A DNA stretch of 6,505 nucleotides, from NCBI GenBank assembly GCA_964386435.1, contig CAYLSV010000145.1, positions 1-6,505 on the forward strand. The letters run 5' to 3'. Below the pieces are notes generated by a model. That model saw only the letters and a list, made by a program, of their open reading frames with translations, was not told where the DNA came from and made no database searches. The position numbers and the translations under genes were made by a program. The DNA comes from CAYLSV01 sp964386435 (GTDB taxonomy: Bacteria; Planctomycetota; Phycisphaerae; Tepidisphaerales; Tepidisphaeraceae). This document shows, one piece after another, positions 1 through 5,573 of this stretch; the first letter of the stretch is position 1; every line of letters starts with the position of its first letter.

Positions 1-11
1 AGCACGTGGAA

Positions 12-65
12 GAGCGGGTGTAGCCCCGCCGTTACACGGCGGTGGGGGTTTCAGCGACGCACGCG
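12..65. repeat. Palindromic intergenic repeat, copy 1
   Basis: A GC-rich inverted repeat. The left arm at 24-32 pairs with 36-45 through 9 base pairs around a 3-base loop, with one bulged T at 43. Bases 36-65 match 2671-2700 at 27 of 30 positions. Bases 14-42 match 2815-2843 at 24 of 29 positions. Every difference is a transition. No T-tract follows the hairpin, so it does not look like an intrinsic terminator. It lies upstream of the zinc-ribbon gene. The family is not one I recognise; REP-like or MITE-like are the nearest descriptions. Confidence 0.65.
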
Positions 66-120
66 ACTGGACGAAGCCGACTGCCGCCGACGCGCCCGAC
101 GTTCGGCGGCGTCATGGTGT

Positions 121-876
121 ATGGTGAACGCGTTGACGACACAGGTGACACACCTCAAGCCGCCCGCGCCCGCCGCCGGGGCGAAGCCGGTGATGCGGGC
201 GGTCCGCCAGAAGCCGCTCGTGGCCGGGCAGGCGGTCTGCCCGTTCTGCGCCGCCGCCCGGCCGCGGGAGGGGGTGAAGCCCTGCCCCCGCTGCGGCCTC
301 AAGGACGGCCCGGCCACCCGCCAGAGCACCGCCGCCAGGCTCGGGCCGTGGTACGTTTACCAGGACCGCAACCCGGCCGCCCCCGGCATGGATCTGCGGA
401 CGCTCGCCGAGCTGATCGTCGCCAAAAAGGTCGGCCCCGAGGCCGTCATCCGCGGCCCGACCACCCGGCAGATGTGGACCCGCGCCAAGCAGACCCGCGG
501 CGTGAGCCGGCTGCTGGGCGTGTGCTGGCGGTGCGGCGAAGAAGTCGGCCCGCGGGCCGAGCGGTGTGAATCGTGCAACAGCCGCCAGTCGCCGCCGGCC
601 GACGAGTCGGTGCTGGTCGACCCGAGCCTCGCCAACGCCACGCCCATCAAGGCGACCCTGCCGGCCGCCTGGACCACGGCGATGCAGCAGCCGCTCACCG
701 CCCCGCGCCGCCGCCCGAGCCCCGCCCGCCTGCTCGCCGCCGCCGCGCTGCTGGGCATTGTCGCCACCGCCGGCTTCGTCATCGCCCGCCCGACCACCGC
801 CGGTGCGGCGTGGCAGACCTCGCAGGCGTGGGCCATCGACGCACTCGAGGTGACCCGGGAGCGCCTGGGCATCTGA
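121..876 (+). CDS. Zinc-ribbon / GYF_2-like / zinc-ribbon protein with C-terminal membrane helix
   Basis: Function unknown; 251 residues. Two four-cysteine zinc ribbons are visible: C40/C43 with C55/C58, and C135/C138 with C149/C152. Between them, residues about 74-125 (LGPWYVY ... VGPEAVIRGPTTRQMWTRA) resemble the GYF_2 (DUF4339) fold, a small peptide-binding-type domain common in planctomycete and other bacterial membrane proteins. A proline/arginine-rich linker leads to one hydrophobic helix at about 204-222, followed by about 29 residues. Arginines just before the helix suggest the zinc-ribbon part is cytoplasmic. There is no N-terminal signal peptide. A role as a membrane-tethered adaptor is inference. 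The start is uncertain: ATG 121 has no ribosome binding site. A TANNNT hexamer at 120-125 followed by an in-frame TTG at 133 is an alternative leaderless start, giving 247 residues. Codon use is strongly GC-rich at third positions, which supports a real gene. Confidence 0.75.
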   Translation: MVNALTTQVTHLKPPAPAAGAKPVMRAVRQKPLVAGQAVCPFCAAARPREGVKPCPRCGLKDGPATRQSTAARLGPWYVYQDRNPAAPGMDLRTLAELIVAKKVGPEAVIRGPTTRQMWTRAKQTRGVSRLLGVCWRCGEEVGPRAERCESCNSRQSPPADESVLVDPSLANATPIKATLPAAWTTAMQQPLTAPRRRPSPARLLAAAALLGIVATAGFVIARPTTAGAAWQTSQAWAIDALEVTRERLGI

Positions 877-889
877 GCCGCCCGGCGGT

Positions 890-895
890 TATGAT
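890..895 (+). promoter_or_regulatory. -10 element TATGAT, predicted leaderless promoter of first DUF4058 gene
   Basis: TATGAT lies exactly 6 bases before ATG 902, which puts the expected transcription start at the A of the start codon. It differs from the consensus TATAAT at one base. It sits in the 25-base gap after the zinc-ribbon gene. The GAGG at 896-899 is too close to the ATG (2 bases) to work as a normal Shine-Dalgarno. No clear -35 is seen. Confidence 0.65.
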
Positions 896-901
896 GAGGC
901 C

Positions 902-1606
902 ATGCCGTCGCCCTTTCCTGGGATGGACCCGTACCTGGAAGCGGCGGCGCTCTGGTCGGACGTCCATGTCACCTTGATCTGCGAGGTCAGCCGGCAACTC
1001 ACGCCGTTGCTGCGGCCAACGCACTACGCGAAGATCAACGTGCGGCCGGTGCGGCCGGAGACGCCGCCGGTCGGTTTGACGGCTGACGCCATTGTGGTCC
1101 TCGATGAGCCAACTGAGAAGTTCGTGGAAGTGCGGGCCACCGGCAGCGGCGACCTAGTCACGATCATTGAGATCGCCAGCCCCACGAACAAGCGGCCGGG
1201 TGTCAATCGCGACGCCTTCCGGCAGAAGCGGCGGGCGACCGTTGATCAGGGCGTGAACTGGCTCGAGATCGATTTGCTCCGCGGCGGCGAGCGGCCGACG
1301 CAGCCGGGCATCTTCGCCGACGCGGCCTACCGCATCTACAGCGAACCTTTCGAAGCCGACGACCGGCGGCGGTGCCTGGCGTGGCCGGTCGGTTTGCGTC
1401 AGCCGCTGCCGACAATCGCCGTCCCGCTGCGGCCCGAGCACGGTCGGGTGCCGCTGGAGCTGCAGAGGACGTTGGCCGCCACCTACGACGCCGCCGGGTA
1501 CGACCTGATGATCGACTACCGCCGACCGCCCGACCCACCGCTGACCGAGGCCGACGCCGCGTGGGCCGATGGTCTGCTCCGCGAGGCCGGCCTGCGACGC
1601 GACTAA
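902..1606 (+). CDS. DUF4058 family protein, short form (first of tandem pair)
   Basis: Function unknown; 234 residues. It begins with the family hallmark MPSPFPGMDPYLE, followed by W18 and D20-V-H22. It then has IIEIASPTNK (86-97), a QKR (108-110) and WLEIDLLRGGE (120-130), all typical of DUF4058 (PF13267), a family frequent in planctomycetes and cyanobacteria. Its neighbour at 1615-2415 is a clear paralogue. Relative to that copy, about 27 residues are missing between the ADAIVV motif (61-66) and the IIE motif, so this is a shortened form. D62, E90 and K109 are spaced in a way that recalls Uma2/PD-(D/E)XK-type nuclease folds; this is only inference. The start is well supported by the family N-terminus and by the -10 hexamer at 890-895. 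The stop TAA at 1604-1606 is also the first half of the next gene's predicted -10. Confidence 0.88.
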   Translation: MPSPFPGMDPYLEAAALWSDVHVTLICEVSRQLTPLLRPTHYAKINVRPVRPETPPVGLTADAIVVLDEPTEKFVEVRATGSGDLVTIIEIASPTNKRPGVNRDAFRQKRRATVDQGVNWLEIDLLRGGERPTQPGIFADAAYRIYSEPFEADDRRRCLAWPVGLRQPLPTIAVPLRPEHGRVPLELQRTLAATYDAAGYDLMIDYRRPPDPPLTEADAAWADGLLREAGLRRD

Positions 1607-1609
1607 CAT
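1604..1609 (+). promoter_or_regulatory. -10 element TAACAT, beginning in the stop codon of the preceding gene
   Basis: TAACAT ends 5 bases before the ACG at 1615 that occupies the expected start position of the second DUF4058 gene. Its first three bases are the TAA stop of the first DUF4058 gene. The placement matches the TANNNT signals in front of the other genes in the window and supports 1615 as the ancestral start. Confidence 0.5.
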
Positions 1610-1614
1610 CTTTC

Positions 1615-2415
1615 ACGCCATCGCCGTTCCCAGGAATGGACCCGTACCTGGAAGCCGCCGACCTGTGGCCGGACGTGCATACCCGCCTGCTCAACGAGTT
1701 CGCGGGGCAGATCCAGCCGCAGGTCTCCCCCGGCTACCTCGCCCGGCTCGAGCAGTACACGTTCTTGACCGATCCCGAGGGCGGCTCGGCGGTGCGCCTG
1801 GTGCCGGACGTGCGGGTGCTGGGGCTGGATGAGGACGAAATCGCTGTGGCCACCAAGCCGGCCGCCGTGACAGCCGCGGCGGTCGAGGTGACACGCATGA
1901 TTGGCCAGTTTCAGACGAAGCGGCCCCTTGTCCTCCGCGACGGCCAGAGCCGCGAACTCATCACCGTCATCGAGTTGCTCACCCCGGGTAGCAAGCGGCA
2001 CGGCAGCAACGACCGCGACGTGCTTCTGGACAAGCGGGACGAAGTCACCACGTCGTCCGCGAGCTGGCTCGAGATCGACCTGCTCCGCGGCGGCGAGCCG
2101 AGCGTGCTGCCGGACCACCGCCATCAATGCACCTACGCCGCCTACCTCGACCGCACGCCACGCAAAGACGAGGAATTCCGCCGGCAGTACTTCTTCCCGA
2201 TCAATCTCCGCCAAAAGCTGCCCAGCCTGCCTGTCCCCCTGCGTGCTGGCGAGCCCGACGTCCACCTCGACCTGCAAATCGCCCTCACCGCCGCCTACGA
2301 CCGCGCCTGCTACGACGTCGACGCCAACTACTCGGCTCCGCCCCCGCCGCCGGATCTCGCCCCCGAGGACGCCGCGTGGGCCGCGGCCCTTCTCAAGCCG
2401 CACAAGGTTTCGTAG
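1615..2415 (+). CDS. DUF4058 family protein, full-length form, with ACG at the expected start
   Basis: Second member of the tandem DUF4058 pair; function unknown. Counted from 1615 it is 266 residues, close to the usual family size of about 250-260. It carries PSPFPGMDPYLE (2-13), VPDVRV (63-68), VIELLTPGSK (118-127), DKR (139-141) and WLEIDLLRGGE (151-161). The proline run at 242-246 resembles the paralogue's tail. D65, E120 and K140 are the candidate PD-(D/E)XK-like positions (inference). The codon that should encode the initiator Met is ACG (1615-1617), one transition from ATG. The predicted -10 at 1604-1609 is correctly placed for this codon. Alternatives are ATG 1636 (259 residues, losing the SPFPG motif), GTG 1561 or ATG 1372, the last two lying inside the preceding gene. 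The gene may therefore use a weak non-AUG start, start at 1636, or be a start-loss allele. The rest of the frame is intact. Confidence 0.8.
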   Translation, partial: TPSPFPGMDPYLEAADLWPDVHTRLLNEFAGQIQPQVSPGYLARLEQYTFLTDPEGGSAVRLVPDVRVLGLDEDEIAVATKPAAVTAAAVEVTRMIGQFQTKRPLVLRDGQSRELITVIELLTPGSKRHGSNDRDVLLDKRDEVTTSSASWLEIDLLRGGEPSVLPDHRHQCTYAAYLDRTPRKDEEFRRQYFFPINLRQKLPSLPVPLRAGEPDVHLDLQIALTAAYDRACYDVDANYSAPPPPPDLAPEDAAWAAALLKPHKVS

Positions 2416-2418
2416 ACT
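2413..2418 (+). promoter_or_regulatory. -10 element TAGACT, beginning in the stop codon of the second DUF4058 gene
   Basis: TAGACT ends exactly 6 bases before ATG 2425 of the HicB remnant. The TAG is the stop codon of the second DUF4058 gene. It follows the same TANNNT-N6-start layout as the other genes, so it probably was, or still is, a leaderless promoter for hicB. Confidence 0.5.
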
Positions 2419-2424
2419 TCGGGC

Positions 2425-2630
2425 ATGACCCACCGCGTCCCGCTGGTTTTCACGCCCCAGCCCGAGGGCGGACCCACACCGCCACCAGTCCGCTGCTGCC
2501 CAAACTGATCACCGAGGGCGATACCCTGCGAGAGACCCGCGAGAACGCCGAGGACGCCTTCGCGGCCGTGGTGGAGATTTATGAGGACCGCGAGCTAGCG
2601 GAGGAATGGGCAGAGCGGGCGGCACACTGA
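2425..2630 (+). pseudogene. hicB: HicB-type antitoxin, frameshifted, no HicA partner
   Basis: Reading from ATG 2425 gives MTHRVPLVFTPQPEGG and then drifts to a stop at 2506-2508, a 27-residue product. The next frame from about 2475 continues HTATSPLLPKLITEGDT and then ENAEDAFAAVVEIYED, ending at TGA 2628-2630. Together they form a standard HicB (UPF0150/HicB-like) antitoxin of about 68 residues, in which an aromatic residue normally follows EGG. Lining up EGG-x-T-x-TSP places two extra bases near 2473-2474 (CC before CAC), so the break is best read as a 2-base insertion. In working HicAB systems, HicB neutralises the HicA mRNA-cleaving toxin. No HicA-like reading frame is present on either side, so this is an orphan remnant. 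A sequencing error is possible. The gene starts 9 bases after the DUF4058 stop. Confidence 0.78.
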
Positions 2631-2642
2631 GTTGCCCCTCGG

Positions 2643-2716
2643 TATCGCTGAGGCTCCCATCGCCGTGGTAACGGCGGTGGGGGCCTCAACGACGCACGCG
2701 TGTCGGACCCGCAGCG
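2643..2716. repeat. Palindromic intergenic repeat, copy 2, with long hairpin 2650-2687
   Basis: Bases 2650-2666 and 2671-2687 form 17 consecutive base pairs (two of them G-U if transcribed) around a GGTA loop, the strongest hairpin in the window. The right arm and flank (2671-2700) match copy 1 at 27 of 30 positions. The left flank and arm (2643-2661) match the right-edge copy at 15 of 19 positions. It begins 12 bases after the hicB remnant's stop. No T-run follows on either strand, so an intrinsic terminator is unlikely. The flank after 2700 (GGACCCGCAGCG) loosely resembles the flank of copy 1. Confidence 0.7.
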
Positions 2717-2814
2717 TGGAGTAGCGTCGCTGCTTCGTTGCATCACGCGCCGCCCCCGGCCACATCCCTGCAGCGTCGTGGCGGGCTGCTCCCGCAGAGA
2801 AAGTTGCTCGGACC

Positions 2815-2846
2815 GCGAGTGCAGCCCCGCCGCCACGCGGCGGAGG
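2815..2846. repeat. Palindromic intergenic repeat, copy 3 (short)
   Basis: CCGCCGC at 2827-2833 pairs perfectly with GCGGCGG at 2837-2843 around a 3-base loop. Bases 2815-2843 match copy 1 (14-42) at 24 of 29 positions, with only transitions. The right-hand flank seen in copies 1 and 2 is missing, so this is a partial or diverged copy. Confidence 0.6.
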
Positions 2847-2872
2847 TCCGGCCGGGGGTGGGTGCGTCGGCA

Positions 2873-2878
2873 TATCCT
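2873..2878 (+). promoter_or_regulatory. -10 element TATCCT, predicted near-leaderless promoter
   Basis: TATCCT ends 8 bases before ATG 2887, so transcription would start at or within about 2 bases of the start codon. No ribosome binding site is seen between them. It is the longest spacing among the TANNNT signals found in this window. Confidence 0.5.
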
Positions 2879-2886
2879 GCCCCGCC

Positions 2887-3234
2887 ATGACCACGCACGA
2901 GGCGGCGATTGCCGGCGTGAACGGCATGGGGCTCGCCGGGCTCGCCATCGTCACCTTCGAACAGAACACGATGGCACTACCCAGCGTCACCCTCGCCGTG
3001 GCCTTCTACGCCATTGTCGGCTACTTCACCATTCGGCGGCACGGCTGGGCCCGCTGGGCGTTGGTGGTGCTACTGCTCATGCAGAGCCTGACGACGTTCG
3101 CCTTTGCATTTGTCGGCCAATTCTCGCCGTTGCTCGTCGCCGTGGCGGGCTTGCTGGCGACGCCGGCGGTGGTGCTCATGCGGCCGGTCAGGTCGTTGGG
3201 AAGGACCACGCCTCGCGGGTCGGGTGCGCTTTGA
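2887..3234 (+). CDS. Small multi-pass membrane protein, hypothetical
   Basis: I do not recognise this 115-residue protein. Hydrophobic stretches at about 31-49, 57-76 and 80-98, with a weaker one at about 7-23, suggest three or four membrane helices. Basic residues (RR at 50-51, R56, R99, R102) mark probable cytoplasmic loops and a cytoplasmic C-terminus. The GC-rich third positions and the TATCCT hexamer before ATG 2887 support it as a gene. Its last 47 bases overlap the 3' end of the phosphatase gene on the other strand, an antiparallel tail-to-tail overlap. The last 15 or so residues have low complexity and are probably shaped by that overlap. Function cannot be inferred. Confidence 0.6.
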   Translation: MTTHEAAIAGVNGMGLAGLAIVTFEQNTMALPSVTLAVAFYAIVGYFTIRRHGWARWALVVLLLMQSLTTFAFAFVGQFSPLLVAVAGLLATPAVVLMRPVRSLGRTTPRGSGAL

Positions 3235-3991
3235 GGGTGGCGAGGATCTCGTCCTTTAGGCCAGCGCAGACGGCGAGCCAGTCGGGGCCGTGGATGTTCT
3301 CCTCGCCGTTCCAGTTGCCGGCCCATCCGCCGGCTTCGCGCATGATGGGGGGCATGGGGCTGCAGTCCCATGGGGCGATTTTCGGGTCGAGCATGATTTC
3401 GGCCCGCCCGGTGGCGACCAAGGCGTAGCCGAAGGCGTCGCCCCAGCCGCGGTTGAGCTTGGCCCGGTCGGCCAGGGCGCGGTAGGCGTTCGAGCGGTCG
3501 ATGGCCCGCGTGATGCTGCCGGCCAAGATCGTCGCGTCGGCCAGCTTCGTCACCGCGCTGCACCGCGCCCGGCCGCCGTTGAAGTACGCCCCCTCGCCGT
3601 CGGCCGCGAACACCGTCTCACCCAACACCGGCAGATGGATCACGCCCACGCTCGGCCGGCCGCGGACCTCGCAGCCGATCAGCACGCCGTACAGCGGCAC
3701 GCCGTGGATGAAGCTTTTGGTCCCGTCGATCGGGTCGATGATCCACTTGTAATCCGGGTCGCCCGGCGCGTCGGGGTGCTCCTCGCCGACGATGGTGTGG
3801 GTCGGGTAGTGCTTGGAGAGGAAGCCGCGGATGGCCGTCTCGGCGTCGCGGTCGGCGACGGTGACGGGCGTGTCGTCGGCCTTGTCCTCGACCTCGACGC
3901 CGGCGTTGAAGTGGGCCAGCGTCCGCCGCCCGCCCAGATGGGCGGCCTCGACCGCAACGTGCATCATCTCCTTCAGACTCGGCGAGCTCAT
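3188..3991 (-). CDS. hisN: Histidinol-phosphatase, inositol monophosphatase family (HisN type)
   Basis: This 267-residue enzyme should remove phosphate from histidinol phosphate, the penultimate step of histidine biosynthesis, in the cytoplasm with Mg2+. It has the inositol-monophosphatase metal-site motifs: GEE at 69-71 (E70), DPIDGT at 86-91 (D86, D89) and PWD at 207-209 (D209). Several stretches match HisN better than generic inositol phosphatases: DDTPVTVADRDAE (39-51), IDGTKSFIHGVPLYG (88-102) and GWGDAFGY...VATGRAE (182-198). Length is normal for the family. No other histidine gene lies nearby, so the substrate is inferred from motifs; inositol-1-phosphate or another sugar phosphate remains possible. 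The start is supported by the -10 hexamer exactly 6 bases upstream. The 3' end overlaps the membrane protein gene by 47 bases. It is divergent from the sialate O-acetylesterase gene. Confidence 0.88.
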   Translation of the reverse strand: MSSPSLKEMMHVAVEAAHLGGRRTLAHFNAGVEVEDKADDTPVTVADRDAETAIRGFLSKHYPTHTIVGEEHPDAPGDPDYKWIIDPIDGTKSFIHGVPLYGVLIGCEVRGRPSVGVIHLPVLGETVFAADGEGAYFNGGRARCSAVTKLADATILAGSITRAIDRSNAYRALADRAKLNRGWGDAFGYALVATGRAEIMLDPKIAPWDCSPMPPIMREAGGWAGNWNGEENIHGPDWLAVCAGLKDEILATLKAHPTREAWSFPTT

Positions 3992-3997
3992 GGCCGC

Positions 3998-4003
3998 AGA
4001 CTA
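3998..4003 (-). promoter_or_regulatory. -10 element TAGTCT, predicted leaderless promoter of hisN
   Basis: Read on the minus strand, TAGTCT is followed by exactly 6 bases and then the hisN ATG, placing the transcription start at the start codon. A GTGACA at about 20 bases further upstream resembles a -35 element but is farther than the usual 16-18 base spacing. Confidence 0.6.
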
Positions 4004-4082
4004 GGGCGTCTCGCTGCGATCTGTGTCACGGTGCCTCTCTGATGAGTTGCGGCAATGCTGAGGCCCCACGAATCGTCGGCCA

Positions 4083-4088
4083 TATCGT
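4083..4088 (+). promoter_or_regulatory. -10 element TATCGT, predicted leaderless promoter of the acetylesterase gene
   Basis: TATCGT ends 5 bases before ATG 4094. It lies inside the longer possible reading frame from ATG 4055, and so argues that 4094 is the real start. The 102-base divergent gap between hisN and this gene holds both predicted promoters and nothing else I can identify with confidence. Confidence 0.55.
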
Positions 4089-4093
4089 GGGCA

Positions 4094-5524
4094 ATGCGCC
4101 GCTGCCTCGCGTTCCTGTTTGTCCTGTTGCCGAGCGTTGCCGTTGGCCAGACCACCATGCCCGCCGATCGCCTGACGCTCGCCGACCCGTTCACGGACCA
4201 CATGGTGCTGCAGCGGGAGTTGCCGGTGAACGTGTTCGGCCGGGCGTTGCCGCTGGCGGAGGTGCGGGTCGAAGTCGCCGGGCAATCGGTGACGTCAACC
4301 GCCGACGCACGGGGGCAATGGCTGGCGACGCTGGAGCCGCTCGAGGCCGGCGGGCCGCACGAGATGACGGTCGCCAGCGTCGGCCACACCGTCACGCTCC
4401 GCGACGTGCTCGTCGGCGAAGTATGGCTGGCGTCGGGGCAAAGCAACATGCAGTGGCCCGTCAAGAGCCTGCGGCCGGGCGACGTGCGGCAGTTGCTCAG
4501 TTCCGCCGGCGATCGCGAGCTTCGACTGTTCCGCATCGAACTGCGGTCGAACGAGACGCCGCAGAGCACCGTCGAGAACACCGGCTGGCAGCTTGACGAC
4601 GAACGCGCGGCTGCGGAGTTTTCGGCGGTTGCTTACCACTTCGGCCGCGAGCTTCGGGCCGAGCTGGGCGTGCCGGTGGGCATCGTGCAGTCGGCGTTCG
4701 GCGGCACGTCGGCCGAGGCGTGGACGCCCGCCGGCGCGCTCGAGCGCGACGACGCCGCCCGCCGCACGCTGAGTTACAGCGAGGACCTGCCCGACCAGAA
4801 CCGCCCCGGCTGGTTGTTCAACGGCATGATCGCCCCGATCGTGCCGATGACCTGGCGCGGCGTCATCTGGTATCAAGGTGAGAACAACGCAAGCCGGCAC
4901 GAGCAGTACCGCACCCTGTTTCCGCTGATGATCGAAAGCTGGCGAGAAGTTTTTCGGCAGCCGGCATTGCCGTTCGGGTTCGTGCAGCTGGCATCGTTCA
5001 TGCCGATCGCCGACCATCCGACGGACGTCGATTGGGCCCGTTTGCGTGACGCCCAGCGGCACACGCTCCTCACTGTGCCGCACACCGGCATGGCCGTCGC
5101 CATCGACATCGGCGAGGCCGACGACATCCACCCGCGGAACAAAAAAGACGTCGGTTTGCGGCTGGCGCGGTGGGCGCTGCACGACGTCTACGACCGCCCC
5201 GACGTCGTGCCCGGCGGCCCGCTGTTTGACGACGCCGCGTTCGACGGCAACCGGGCGATAATCCGCTTCACCCGCGCCGCCGGCCTCGCCACCCGCGACG
5301 GCGCGGCCGTCGGCGGCTTCACCCTCGCCGGCGACGACCGCGTGTTCCACCGAGCCGACGCCGTGATCGACGGCGACACGGTGATCGTCAGCAGCGACGC
5401 TGTGGCGAATCCGGTGGCCGTGCGGTACGCCTGGGCCGCCAACCCGGCCGACGCCAACCTCGTCAATGCCCAGAACCTGCCCGCCGGCCCGTTCCGCACC
5501 GACGATTGGCCGCAATCCGAGTGA
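4094..5524 (+). CDS. Sialate O-acetylesterase, secreted SGNH-type hydrolase
   Basis: A 476-residue esterase expected to remove O-acetyl groups from sialic acid or other acetylated sugars outside the cytoplasm. The N-terminus MRRCLAFLFVLLPSVAVG is a signal peptide, probably cut near residue 18-21. A beta-sandwich-like segment (about 30-105, starting LADPFTDHMVLQRE) precedes the catalytic domain, as usual in the family. Catalytic landmarks are SGQSNM (114-119, nucleophile S117), FGGTSAEAW (202-210), WYQGENN (259-265) and DIHPRNK (344-350, with the Asp/His pair D344/H346). A second small beta domain follows. The length is typical. ATG 4094 is preferred over ATG 4055 because it places the signal peptide at the very N-terminus and has a -10 hexamer 5 bases before it. 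Planctomycetes carry many such enzymes for polysaccharide breakdown, so xylan or other acetylated glycans are also possible substrates. The next gene starts 49 bases downstream on the same strand. Confidence 0.9.
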   Translation: MRRCLAFLFVLLPSVAVGQTTMPADRLTLADPFTDHMVLQRELPVNVFGRALPLAEVRVEVAGQSVTSTADARGQWLATLEPLEAGGPHEMTVASVGHTVTLRDVLVGEVWLASGQSNMQWPVKSLRPGDVRQLLSSAGDRELRLFRIELRSNETPQSTVENTGWQLDDERAAAEFSAVAYHFGRELRAELGVPVGIVQSAFGGTSAEAWTPAGALERDDAARRTLSYSEDLPDQNRPGWLFNGMIAPIVPMTWRGVIWYQGENNASRHEQYRTLFPLMIESWREVFRQPALPFGFVQLASFMPIADHPTDVDWARLRDAQRHTLLTVPHTGMAVAIDIGEADDIHPRNKKDVGLRLARWALHDVYDRPDVVPGGPLFDDAAFDGNRAIIRFTRAAGLATRDGAAVGGFTLAGDDRVFHRADAVIDGDTVIVSSDAVANPVAVRYAWAANPADANLVNAQNLPAGPFRTDDWPQSE

Positions 5525-5561
5525 GCCGGCGGCGGGACGAATCCGACGTTCGACGACTCCC

Positions 5562-5567
5562 TAACCT
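5562..5567 (+). promoter_or_regulatory. -10 element TAACCT, predicted leaderless promoter of the oxidoreductase gene
   Basis: TAACCT lies exactly 6 bases before GTG 5574, so the mRNA would begin at the GTG. It sits in the 49-base gap after the acetylesterase stop. It suggests the oxidoreductase can be transcribed on its own although the two genes look like an operon. Confidence 0.6.
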
Positions 5568-5573
5568 GCCGCC

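Larger units (their letters stand above)
2631..2886. other. Intergenic region between hicB remnant and membrane protein gene
   Basis: This 256-base stretch has no convincing gene. It holds repeat copies 2 and 3. Between them are two smaller inverted repeats: GCAGCG at 2711-2716 with CGCTGC at 2728-2733, and GCGGG at 2781-2785 with CCCGC at 2791-2795. The predicted promoter for the membrane protein lies at 2873-2878. Open frames here have no family features and look like chance frames in GC-rich DNA. No HicA-like sequence is present. Confidence 0.6.

Noticed and set aside
42..569. Open frame of 175 codons on the + strand overlapping the zinc-ribbon gene
   Set aside because: Arg/Gly/Ala/Pro-rich low-complexity translation with no motifs; the overlapping frame from 121 has clear zinc ribbons.
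1372..1614. Upstream extension of the second DUF4058 gene to ATG 1372
   Set aside because: The extra 81 residues lie inside the first DUF4058 gene in another frame, are Arg/Ala-rich, and precede the family's normal N-terminus.
1631..1638. AGGA before ATG 1636 as a Shine-Dalgarno site
   Set aside because: It touches the ATG with no spacing and encodes the conserved Pro-Gly of the family motif.
1603..2433. 276-codon open frame on the minus strand
   Set aside because: Mirror frame of the second DUF4058 gene, with no recognisable domain.
2650..2687. Intrinsic terminator
   Set aside because: The hairpin is strong, but no T-run follows on either strand, and the sequence belongs to a repeat family.
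2631..2886. HicA toxin partner for the HicB remnant
   Set aside because: No reading frame on either strand resembles the small HicA double-stranded-RNA-binding-like fold; the region is repeats.
3290..4042. 250-codon open frame on the + strand
   Set aside because: Antisense to hisN, whose metal-binding motifs are intact.
4055..4093. ATG 4055 as start of the acetylesterase
   Set aside because: It would put 13 polar residues before the signal peptide and places the predicted -10 inside the gene; ATG 4094 fits both signals.
4295..5515. 406-codon open frame on the minus strand
   Set aside because: It is antisense to the acetylesterase, which has full catalytic motifs; long antisense frames are expected in GC-rich DNA.
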